Of a stretch of DNA of 11,360 nt, positions 1-5,181 are shown in pieces (position 1 is the stretch's first letter; every line of letters begins with the position of its first letter). Source of the DNA: Candidatus Kaiserbacteria bacterium. Lineage in GTDB: Bacteria; Patescibacteriota; Minisyncoccia; Phycocordibacterales; UBA12088. A program made the position numbers and the translations under genes. The notes below the pieces were generated by a model. The model worked only from the letters and a program-made list of their open reading frames with translations, was not told the origin of the DNA and did no database searches. Where the stretch lies: assembly GCA_003561715.1 (NCBI GenBank), contig PWVU01000161.1:1-11360 (forward strand), written 5' to 3'.

Positions 1-156
1 AGTGAACACCTACGCGCGAAACGAGGTATAGTAATTCGTGACCGATTCTCCAAAGTTGCTACACAAACTCTGACCGGGGCACGCAACATGTCGCAAAAGC
101 GATTTGAGGTGTCGTCCAAGAACGCGAGCTTACAATCGAAGGGGACGAAAATGTAA
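1..156 (+). CDS. Possible C-terminal end of an unidentified protein (5' truncated by window edge)
   Basis: Frame 1 is open from the first base to a TAA at 154-156, giving 51 residues with no start needed. The tail is basic and polar, rich in Lys, Arg, Ser and Gln, as at the end of a soluble or nucleic-acid-binding protein. I recognise no domain. A competing open frame on the minus strand (about 59-262) overlaps the end of the PQ-loop gene and looks like a shadow. The stretch is short, so the open frame could be chance. Confidence 0.35.
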   Translation, partial: SEHLRAKRGIVIRDRFSKVATQTLTGARNMSQKRFEVSSKNASLQSKGTKM

Positions 157-222
157 GCCGCAATTCCGCGGTCGATTCTCCTCGCCCATCCTTACCGTAC
201 TCTCTGTATGAGTAATTGATCG

Positions 223-504
223 CTATTGGTATTTCCATCGTTTGAATATAACCAAGCTCCAAATCGTTGTGGTGCCCAGAAAGTATAAGCTGCTTACCAG
301 TATGAAAAGGGGATCACCGTTGATCAGCAATGCGTACAAAAACGTAATCAACGTCGTGTAGGTCCAGAGTGACCAGCCGGCTCGTGAAAAACTGACAGGT
401 GCTGTTGTAGACTTGTACAAAGACGTAATCTGCGGCCAATACCCAATCACCGCAATAAAGCCATTGATCGCATACAGTGATACAAGCAACTGAAATACGT
501 CCAT
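223..504 (-). CDS. SemiSWEET / PQ-loop family small membrane protein
   Basis: This 93-residue, very hydrophobic protein has three predicted membrane segments, at about residues 5-24, 43-61 and 66-86. A GYWPQI motif (residues 21-26) lies at the end of the first helix. SemiSWEETs are 3-helix half-transporters of about 85-95 residues with a PQ motif in helix 1, and they dimerise to move sugars across the inner membrane, so size and layout match. The substrate cannot be read from the sequence, and other PQ-loop proteins have unknown roles. ATG at 504 is preferred over GTG at 507 because a TATAAT box ends 7 bases before the ATG, which suggests a leaderless mRNA. There is no Shine-Dalgarno site. 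Confidence 0.75.
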   Translation of the reverse strand: MDVFQLLVSLYAINGFIAVIGYWPQITSLYKSTTAPVSFSRAGWSLWTYTTLITFLYALLINGDPLFILVSSLYFLGTTTIWSLVIFKRWKYQ

Positions 505-511
505 CACGAGA

Positions 512-517
512 ATTATA
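512..517 (-). promoter_or_regulatory. -10 box for the SemiSWEET gene
   Basis: Read on the minus strand this is a consensus TATAAT. Seven bases separate it from the ATG at 504, so transcription should start at or within a base or two of the start codon. The -35 region is poor (TTTCTC at 540-535, 17-bp spacer). Confidence 0.6.
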
Positions 518-570
518 AGTGAAAGCAGCTATACGAGAAAACATTGTTTTTAGGATCACTTCTCGTAACA

Positions 571-600
571 GGAAAGACCGCTCTATAGAGCGGTCTTTCC
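571..600. terminator. Perfect 30-bp palindrome, weak bidirectional terminator or regulatory hairpin
   Basis: The two 15-base halves are exact reverse complements. The RNA would form a stem of up to 13 bp around a TATA loop, with AAAG and CTTT at its ends. Neither side has an immediate long T-run; the nearest on the + strand is TTTTTT about 13 bases after the stem. It lies between divergent genes, where a terminator is not obviously needed, so the role is uncertain. Confidence 0.45.
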
Positions 601-671
601 TCGCCAATCTCGCTTTTTTAGGAGGGCTACCCAAGAGTATAGCATGAAAGTAAAAGTCAAAAAGACGTCTT

Positions 672-727
672 TTATCCCCTTATCCCCGCACTTTTCCCCA
701 CAAAACTGTGGATAACTATGGGGATAT
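672..727. promoter_or_regulatory. Cluster of DnaA-box-like sequences
   Basis: A perfect DnaA box (TTATCCACA on the minus strand) lies at 707-715. Within 56 bp there are four further 7-of-9 matches: 672-680, 680-688 and 694-702 on +, and 727-719 on -. An AT-rich stretch (about 730-785) follows. Part of the same block can form a small hairpin (CCACA-AAAC-TGTGG, 698-711). It could be a DnaA-binding regulatory region or an origin-like element. No dnaA, dnaN or rpmH gene is nearby, so the origin reading is only a possibility. Confidence 0.4.
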
Positions 728-783
728 GGGTATAAAGGTCATAAAGAAATGACTGCAAATAAAAATTAAACCTTTATAAACAA

Positions 784-792
784 TGCTATACT
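784..792 (+). promoter_or_regulatory. Extended -10 promoter element for yraN
   Basis: TGC-TATACT forms an extended -10 element (TG at 784-785, hexamer 787-792). Nine bases separate it from the ATG at 802, so the mRNA is probably leaderless or nearly so. No convincing -35 box is seen, which is usual for extended -10 promoters. Confidence 0.6.
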
Positions 793-801
793 CGTTTCAT
801 C

Positions 802-1176
802 ATGTCCAAAACCAAAAAGCAATCGACAGGAATACTGGGTGAGGACATTGGGGTCAGGTTTTTAAAGGAGCGCGACTTTGAGATCTTGGATAGGAATTAC
901 CAAAAACCCTACGGCGAGCTTGATATCGTCGCCTCTAAAGATGACCGAATTCATTTTGTTGAGGTAAAAACGGTGTCCGTTGGGCATGCCGGCTCCTATA
1001 TTCGTCCCGAGGAGCATATGGATGTGGGTAAGATCCGTCGTTTCGATCGAATTGTGCAAGTGTATTTACTTGAGAAAGAACTATTGGAGTGTGAATGGCA
1101 GTACAATCTGCTTGCGATCGAGCTCAATGTCCAAAACCGTAAAGCCATTTGCAGATACTTACAGGGAATTAGTTAA
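802..1176 (+). CDS. yraN: YraN/UPF0102 family endonuclease-like protein
   Basis: This 124-residue protein has the UPF0102 pattern of a restriction-endonuclease-like fold: GE at 13-14, GELD at 38-41 and EVK at 54-56. The last two give the D...ExK-type acidic and lysine residues expected of metal-dependent nucleases. The length matches the family (about 115-130). Biochemical roles are poorly established; family members are often linked to recombination or DNA processing. Start choice is supported by the extended -10 box just upstream, and there is no Shine-Dalgarno site. The C-terminal half is less conserved. It is monocistronic as far as can be seen, and the tRNA-Pro lies 160 bases downstream. 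Confidence 0.85.
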   Translation: MSKTKKQSTGILGEDIGVRFLKERDFEILDRNYQKPYGELDIVASKDDRIHFVEVKTVSVGHAGSYIRPEEHMDVGKIRRFDRIVQVYLLEKELLECEWQYNLLAIELNVQNRKAICRYLQGIS

Positions 1177-1336
1177 CATTATAGTTATGCCGTAGCTCTG
1201 GGCACATTCGCGACCTCGTGCTAGGATTGCGGGGTGGCAAGTTATTGCTGAGTTGTAGTACTATTTGTGTCCAAAAGCATCTTTCGCCGAGTAGTGGTCG
1301 AATTTCAGGGTGCTCGGATGAAGTACAAAGTATAGT

Positions 1337-1407
1337 CGGGGCGTAGCATAGTGGTAGTGTGCTCGCTTTGGGAGCGAGTGGTCCGAGTTCGATTCTCGGC
1401 GCCCCGA
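1337..1407 (+). tRNA. tRNA-Pro(TGG)
   Basis: A full cloverleaf can be drawn. The acceptor stem CGGGGCG (1337-1343) pairs with CGCCCCG (1400-1406), with discriminator A1407. The D arm is at 1346-1360. The anticodon stem CTCGC/GCGAG (1362-1366, 1374-1378) has loop TTTGGGA and anticodon TGG at 1369-1371. The T arm CCGAG-TTCGATT-CTCGG is at 1383-1399. C1:G72 and G37 fit bacterial tRNA-Pro. The next bases are CTA, so CCA is not encoded and must be added by CCA-transferase. It stands alone between two protein genes. Confidence 0.97.
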
Positions 1408-1538
1408 CTATGGTTTGTACCAACGGTCTCAAACTGGTACTTGAAGCCCCGGGGAGTTGCGAGCTTACTTTGGCGCAGTTGTTACATTGTCTTTGGGTTA
1501 TGCGTTTCTTGCCAGTCTAAAAAGACACACAATGAGTG

Positions 1539-1568
1539 CTTACAGCTCTTGCGCCCGCGTGCTATAGT
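1539..1568 (+). promoter_or_regulatory. Promoter of the def-led gene run
   Basis: TGC-TATAGT is an extended -10 element (hexamer 1563-1568) with a possible -35 CTTACA at 1539-1544 (18-bp spacer). The -10 ends six bases before the ATG at 1575, so the first gene is probably read from a leaderless mRNA. The rest of 1408-1538 shows nothing recognisable beyond a weak GTACCA/TGGTAC stem (1417-1440). Confidence 0.6.
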
Positions 1569-1574
1569 GCACCC

Positions 1575-2111
1575 ATGAAGGTCTTACCAAAAACACAGTT
1601 TGGCGACCCGATACTCCAAACGCGCGCAAAAGACGTGTCGACGTCGTTTCTCAAAACCACGGCGTGCAAAACGCTTATCAAAGAAATGATATACACCATG
1701 CGCCGCGCGGGCGGTGTGGGTATTGCCGCGCCTCAAGTTGGCAAAAACCTACGCTTGGCGGTGATGGAAATGCGCCCAACACCGACCCGTCCTCATCTTG
1801 AGAGGAGGGGTCCAGTCGTTGTTATCAATCCGACTATTCTGAAGCTCTCAAAGAAAACGGTAAGCGATTGGGAGGGATGCTTGAGTCTGCAGGGTGTGCG
1901 AGGGCTTGTGCCGCGTGCAGAGCGGGTAACGGTCGAGTATACCAACGAGCAGGGAGAGAGAGTGACTGAACACGCCGAGGGGTTTTGGGCGCGTATTTTC
2001 CAGCACGAGATCGATCATCTCGACGGAGTGGTGTATGTAGAGCGGATGCAAGATATGAAAACGCTGATGACGGTCGATGAATTCAAAAAGCGGGTGGTGA
2101 AGAAAAGATAG
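1575..2111 (+). CDS. def: Peptide deformylase
   Basis: Removes the formyl group from the N-terminal formyl-methionine of new proteins in the cytoplasm, using a bound metal. All three signature motifs are present in this 178-residue protein: GGVGIAAPQ (46-54), EGCLS with the metal-binding Cys102 (100-104), and the HEIDH zincin motif (144-148) with metal-binding His144 and His148 and catalytic Glu145. The start at 1575 is chosen because the protein then begins with the usual short N-terminus (KVLPKTQFGDPIL) and lies just behind the -10 box. An upstream TTG-type start at 1536 would precede the promoter. It is the first gene of a run; the NUDIX-MazG gene follows after about 52 bases with no terminator between. 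Confidence 0.96.
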   Translation: MKVLPKTQFGDPILQTRAKDVSTSFLKTTACKTLIKEMIYTMRRAGGVGIAAPQVGKNLRLAVMEMRPTPTRPHLERRGPVVVINPTILKLSKKTVSDWEGCLSLQGVRGLVPRAERVTVEYTNEQGERVTEHAEGFWARIFQHEIDHLDGVVYVERMQDMKTLMTVDEFKKRVVKKR

Positions 2112-2163
2112 CGTGTACTGTTCTCAACAATACGTGAACCCCTGAACACTCAAAAAGTAGCAC

Positions 2164-2987
2164 ATGACAGCGAAACGCCCGCACACGGGCAGCAGGTCAT
2201 TACCGCGTGCGCCTTCATCCATCAGGAATTTGACGGTGTTACAAAAGTATTCCTGCCACGTCGCGCCGAGACCAAGAAGTTTCTTCCGGGCGTGTTTGAA
2301 TTGCCGGGCGGACATATAGATTTTGGTGAGAATTTAACAGATGGACTGACCCGAGAAATTCGTGAGAAGTTTGGGGTTGATGTGTCGATTGGAGACCCTT
2401 TTGCTGCATTTACCTATGTCAACGACATCAAAGGGTTTCATTCGGTAGAGGTGGTGTTTTTTGGAACATTCTCTGATTCTATTGAGAACATATCTTGCAA
2501 TCCCGAAGATCACTCAGGGTTTGAATGGTTCACTCGAGAAGAAGTGGTAGCCCGAAGAGGAGAGATCCAGGTGGGGCAATACGCAGATCTTGATTCCGAC
2601 GGCGATCCGAAATACGTGGCAATATTAAGAGGGTTCGACATGCTCAATGCCGGATCAACTCACGGACAGCTGAATCATTGGCAGAATAAGATCGACACAT
2701 GGGCGCAACGTTTGGAGAAGCCGTACTGGGAGCCCTTGTCGCAGTATGCGCGGGTGGTGGAGGAGGTTGGTGAGGTCGGTCGGCTTCTCAACCATCTGTA
2801 TGGGGACAAACCGAAGAAGCAAGAGGAGGCGCGGCAGGAGCTTGGTGAGGAAATTGCAGATGTACTGTTTGCGCTCATATGCATCGCAAATCGTCACGAT
2901 ATCGATCTTGATGCAGAGATGGAAAAGGTGCTGGCAAAGTGTTACGATCGAGATGGTGAGCGCTTTAAGAAGAGATCTACCAGCTAA
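2164..2987 (+). CDS. NUDIX hydrolase-MazG pyrophosphohydrolase fusion, 5' end apparently frameshifted
   Basis: Two nucleotide-cleaning domains lie in one chain. The NUDIX part carries ELPGGHIDFGE and the box GHIDFGE-x7-REIREKFGV (from base 2307). The second domain (from about 2660) has the MazG-like metal-binding pattern EEVGE (2760-2774) and EEIAD (2847-2861), followed by an IANRHDIDL segment. Such enzymes release pyrophosphate from nucleoside di- or triphosphates; the substrate here is unknown. The reading frame is open from 2112 but has no ATG, GTG or TTG before GTG 2292, which would delete the first NUDIX strands. ATG 2164 in the +1 frame reads MTAKRPHTG; one extra G near 2187-2189 would join it to QQVITACAFIH, the N-terminus I expect for this family. 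I therefore infer a one-base deletion, either a real mutation or an assembly error. The stop overlaps the RidA start (TAATG). Confidence 0.82.
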
Positions 2988-3370
2988 TGCAGCATACTAT
3001 GAAAAACATTTACATGAGCTCAGAAGCATCCGGTCTTCCACTCTCAGGCGCGATTGAGGTAGATGGCACGCTCTATATTTCGGGGCAGATCCACATCAAC
3101 GAAGAGACGGGCGAACTGCTCGGTTCAACCATTGAGGAAAAGACACATGCCACGATGAAAAATATCGAAGTGTTGTTGCACCAAGCGGGCTATACCTTTG
3201 CCGATGTGGTACAGACGCACATTTATCTTCCCGATCTTGGTAATGCGTCCAAGGTAAACGAAGTCTATGCAAGTTACTTTTCTCACCCTATGCCAACGCG
3301 TGCAATGCTCGGTGTTGCCGCACTTCCGCTTGGTGCGGATATTGAGATAACGGCGATTGCGCGGAAATAA
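2987..3370 (+). CDS. ridA: RidA family (YjgF/YER057c/UK114) enamine/imine deaminase
   Basis: RidA proteins hydrolyse reactive enamine/imine intermediates (for example 2-aminoacrylate) to keto acids and ammonia, protecting PLP enzymes. This 127-residue protein matches the family length and layout: LYISGQIHI near the N-terminus, the central VVQTHIYLPDL segment, and the C-terminal signature PTRAMLGVAALPLGADIEI. The Arg of PTR corresponds to E. coli Arg105, and the first Glu of DIEI to Glu120, both important for activity. The ATG at 2987 overlaps the upstream TAA (TAATG), suggesting translational coupling. ATG 2999 is an alternative start that resembles typical RidA N-termini more closely. The next gene begins one base after the stop. 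Confidence 0.93.
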   Translation: MQHTMKNIYMSSEASGLPLSGAIEVDGTLYISGQIHINEETGELLGSTIEEKTHATMKNIEVLLHQAGYTFADVVQTHIYLPDLGNASKVNEVYASYFSHPMPTRAMLGVAALPLGADIEITAIARK

Positions 3371-3371
3371 C

Positions 3372-3743
3372 ATGGGAGCATACATTGAGATAAACGATAC
3401 CTTGCGACTCTCAAAAGAGCAGGGTTTTCCTGTGCAGTTGGATATAGATACGCATATTCATAACCCCTTTTCCTTGAGACAAGTGGAAGAGAAGACCTTT
3501 TCATTTACCGAAAAGTCGGGGATTCGAGTATACAAAATCCCGCCCGTTCGGAATTTCTTGGTTGAGGACATTGATGGAAAGTGGCTGAATTGGGGACTGT
3601 GTCACATAGTGCACATTGAGCATGATTATGTGCGAAAGGTTACAAGTGGAGTTTACAAAATAATCCATCTCAATACACCCGAAGAAATGAAACAAGCTTT
3701 TTGGCTGATTGATAGAGTTGCTGAACATGACTATTTTTCCTGA
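3372..3743 (+). CDS. Conserved-looking protein of unknown function (123 aa)
   Basis: This 123-residue soluble protein has no signal peptide or membrane segment. It is rich in aromatic and charged residues, with a central KIPPVRNFLVEDIDGKWLNWG stretch, then IEHDYVRKVTSGVYKIIHL and a terminal helix. The start at 3372 is taken because the upstream ATG-like option overlaps ridA; ATG follows the ridA stop by one base, so co-translation is likely. The HIV/HIE and DxDxHIH patterns are His- and Asp-rich but match no metal-site motif I can name. I have an impression of similar proteins in other Parcubacteria but recognise no named domain. Its place between ridA and a pyrophosphatase-like gene hints at metabolite housekeeping, an inference only. 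Confidence 0.8.
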   Translation: MGAYIEINDTLRLSKEQGFPVQLDIDTHIHNPFSLRQVEEKTFSFTEKSGIRVYKIPPVRNFLVEDIDGKWLNWGLCHIVHIEHDYVRKVTSGVYKIIHLNTPEEMKQAFWLIDRVAEHDYFS

Positions 3744-3757
3744 ATTGATTGTATAGT

Positions 3758-4120
3758 ATGCCCGCTCATCCCTATTCGCAACCGTATCTTGGTAAAATCG
3801 TTACCGTCGTCATCGACCGTCCGCTCGGTACGAAACATCCCACACACAATTACTGGTATCCGGTGAATTACGGCTTTATCGAGGGGACGACGGCGCCCGA
3901 CGGTGGCGGTGTCGATGCCTATGTGCTTGGTGTATTCAAACCGCTTACGTCATTTGAGGGACGCGTCATTGCGATCATCCATCGCACCGATGATGACGAT
4001 GACAAGCTGGTCGTGGTGCCACTTGAGGCAGAGCACGATATTGCATACACCGACGAGCATATTCGTGCATTGACGCAATTCCAAGAGCGATTTTTTCGAT
4101 CGGAGATAGTACGAAGCTAA
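3758..4120 (+). CDS. Short inorganic pyrophosphatase-like protein
   Basis: The 120-residue protein resembles a short subfamily annotated as family I inorganic pyrophosphatase, which splits PPi to two phosphates in the cytoplasm. It has LGKIVTVVIDRPLG (11-24), YPVNYGFIEGT (34-44), DGGGVDAYVLGV (48-59), VIAIIHR (70-76) and an Asp run then KLVVVP (78-88). Classical enzymes carry DGDPVD at the fourth site; here the middle Asp, a catalytic candidate (E. coli Asp67), is replaced by Gly50, while the outer Asp48 and Asp53 remain. It is also shorter than the usual 170-180 residues. Activity is therefore uncertain. ATG 3758 is preferred to TTG 3749, which would add only Leu-Tyr-Ser. It is the last gene of the def run, 14 bases after the previous stop. 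Confidence 0.8.
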   Translation: MPAHPYSQPYLGKIVTVVIDRPLGTKHPTHNYWYPVNYGFIEGTTAPDGGGVDAYVLGVFKPLTSFEGRVIAIIHRTDDDDDKLVVVPLEAEHDIAYTDEHIRALTQFQERFFRSEIVRS

Positions 4121-4145
4121 AACGCAGGAACGATGAAAAGCTAAA

Positions 4146-4172
4146 GTCGGTCGCAAGAGTGTTGCGACCGAC
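4146..4172 (-). terminator. Hairpin terminator between convergent gene runs
   Basis: An 11-bp perfect stem (4146-4156 with 4162-4172) encloses a 5-base loop. On the minus strand it is followed at once by TTTAGCTTTT, so it best fits termination of the 81-aa/HD gene pair. On the + strand the downstream T content is weak, but it may also slow transcription from the pyrophosphatase-like gene, whose stop lies 25 bases before it. Confidence 0.7.
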
Positions 4173-4187
4173 CGAATTTACATCATT

Positions 4188-4433
4188 TCAGCAGTGCCAG
4201 GCCCTGCGCTCTTGCAACTGCATTTCGATGTCCAGTGAAAGATCATAGACCTCGATCACCCCCTGCATGTCTTTGTGGTGGTACTCATCCACCTTTTTTC
4301 TGGCCGACTCGTTCGGAGCGACATACACCGGATAGTTGTCCATGTCGAACGTGTCGCACACAACGAGCATGTGGGTGGCGCCCTGGTCGATCGCGTGTTC
4401 AAGCCACCCGCGGATAGTTGTAACGGTTGTCAT
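4188..4433 (-). CDS. Small conserved-type protein of unknown function (81 aa), partner of the HD hydrolase
   Basis: This 81-residue acidic soluble protein has an N-terminal helix (IRGWLEHAIDQGA), a hydrophobic strand THMLVVCDTFD, then DNYPVYVAP, and a C-terminal EVYDLSLDIEMQLQE segment. The ATHM-VVCDTFD-YPVYV arrangement resembles small unnamed proteins found scattered in bacteria and phages, but I cannot assign a function. It starts 12 bases after the HD gene stop and has its own Shine-Dalgarno site (GAAAGGGG, 4447-4440, 6-base spacer) overlapping that stop, so the two are almost certainly co-transcribed and probably coupled. Confidence 0.8.
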   Translation of the reverse strand: MTTVTTIRGWLEHAIDQGATHMLVVCDTFDMDNYPVYVAPNESARKKVDEYHHKDMQGVIEVYDLSLDIEMQLQERRAWHC

Positions 4434-4445
4434 CGTATACCCCTT

Positions 4446-5024
4446 TCAGTTCATCAGGGAAAGCGTAACGCGAGCCTGTTGTATCCGGCCCAAGAGCCGA
4501 ACGTACAGACCGAGCGACGAGTCTTTGAGTGCGTTTGCGATCATCTCAGACTCGTCAAGGTAGCAAGCGATCTTGTCTCGACCCCAAAATGCCGGGAAGA
4601 TTTTGAGGTTCGAGGTTCGATCTGCAAGTTTCACCACCTGCATCCAGCGAGGAGCCTGCACGAGGCGCGCCAGGTTTTCACGAAGCAAGCAAGACTTGTC
4701 GATACCTTCTCTTGTCCCGAGTGACGCATCCTTGCTCATCGCCGCAACGCCATGAGCGATTTCGGAACCGAACTGGTCGGCAATGTTCTCCGGCGTGACG
4801 CCGGTATCCTCAACGGTGTCATGCAAAATGGCAAGGACTGATGCCTTTTCCATCTCTTCGACCGGCAAGCCGGAGTGATAGATGACCTCGTTGGCGACGT
4901 CAATGGCATGAAACACATACGGGATGTGCTCGTTGCCTTTGCGCACCTGATTGCCGTGCGCGATCGTGGCAAACAGGATGGCTTGGTTGATGCGGGCGTT
5001 TTTGCCGGGTGCGAACGCGGGCAT
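4446..5024 (-). CDS. Stand-alone HD-domain (p)ppGpp hydrolase-like protein (small alarmone hydrolase type)
   Basis: The 192-residue protein consists of one HD phosphohydrolase domain of the SpoT/MESH1 kind and lacks the RelA/SpoT synthetase domain. Visible motifs are GNQVRKG (24-30), His39, LHDTVEDT (67-74, with metal ligands His68 and Asp69 and the Glu72/Asp73 pair), a FGSEIAHGV segment, and KLADRTSNL (132-140, with Asp135 and Asn139). These match the residues needed for hydrolysis of ppGpp in SpoT and MESH1, so hydrolase activity is plausible; other nucleotide substrates are possible. ATG 5024 is chosen over an upstream in-frame ATG because it has a strong Shine-Dalgarno site (AAGGAG, 7-base spacer). 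It heads a two-gene operon divergent from the TrmB-type regulator. Confidence 0.87.
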   Translation of the reverse strand: MPAFAPGKNARINQAILFATIAHGNQVRKGNEHIPYVFHAIDVANEVIYHSGLPVEEMEKASVLAILHDTVEDTGVTPENIADQFGSEIAHGVAAMSKDASLGTREGIDKSCLLRENLARLVQAPRWMQVVKLADRTSNLKIFPAFWGRDKIACYLDESEMIANALKDSSLGLYVRLLGRIQQARVTLSLMN

Positions 5025-5031
5025 AGTCGTG

Positions 5032-5037
5032 CTCCTT
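5032..5037 (-). promoter_or_regulatory. Strong Shine-Dalgarno site deciding the HD gene start
   Basis: AAGGAG on the minus strand lies 7 bases before ATG 5024. Most other genes in the window have no such site, so it both fixes the start and marks this operon as using a different mode of initiation. Confidence 0.85.
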
Positions 5038-5119
5038 TCGGGTCTTGTATGGCCCACGTACACTGTAGCCAGAATACTTTAATATGTACGACGTAATAGC
5101 AAAAAATGTTCTTTTTGAG

Positions 5120-5180
5120 TACATTTTCTATGAAAAATGTATAAAATATGACATACTAGTTTTGTAAAAATACATTACAA
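5120..5180. promoter_or_regulatory. Inverted repeats in the divergent HD/TrmB promoter region (candidate operators)
   Basis: Two inverted repeats lie in an AT-rich stretch. TACATTTT-N6-AAAATGTA is at 5120-5141. TTGTAA-N7-TTACAA is at 5162-5180, ending one base before the TrmB ATG. Further TGTA/TACA half-sites (for example 5084-5089) are scattered nearby. Dyads of this size are what a dimeric winged-helix regulator would bind, so autoregulation by the adjacent TrmB-type protein and control of the HD operon are plausible. AT richness raises the chance of coincidence. Confidence 0.45.
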
Positions 5181-5181
5181 T

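Noticed and set aside
59..262. Minus-strand 67-residue ORF at the left end
   Set aside because: It overlaps the end of the PQ-loop gene in another frame and shows no domain; its composition looks like a shadow.
2185..2193. Programmed -1 frameshift at the NUDIX start
   Set aside because: The sequence ACGGGCAG is not a slippery heptamer and no downstream stimulatory structure stands out; a one-base deletion is simpler.
2109..2295. def and the NUDIX gene share a frame, separated only by a TAG, suggesting stop read-through to a fusion
   Set aside because: The intervening sequence is poorly protein-like before about 2187, a better ATG exists at 2164 in another frame, and TAG read-through has no supporting context.
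3751..3756. TATAGT as the -10 of the pyrophosphatase-like gene
   Set aside because: It abuts the ATG directly, which would put RNA start inside the gene; the gene is more likely read from the upstream operon.
4188..5024. Toxin-antitoxin pair of an alarmone synthetase and hydrolase
   Set aside because: The 81-aa partner has none of the synthetase motifs and is too small for that domain.
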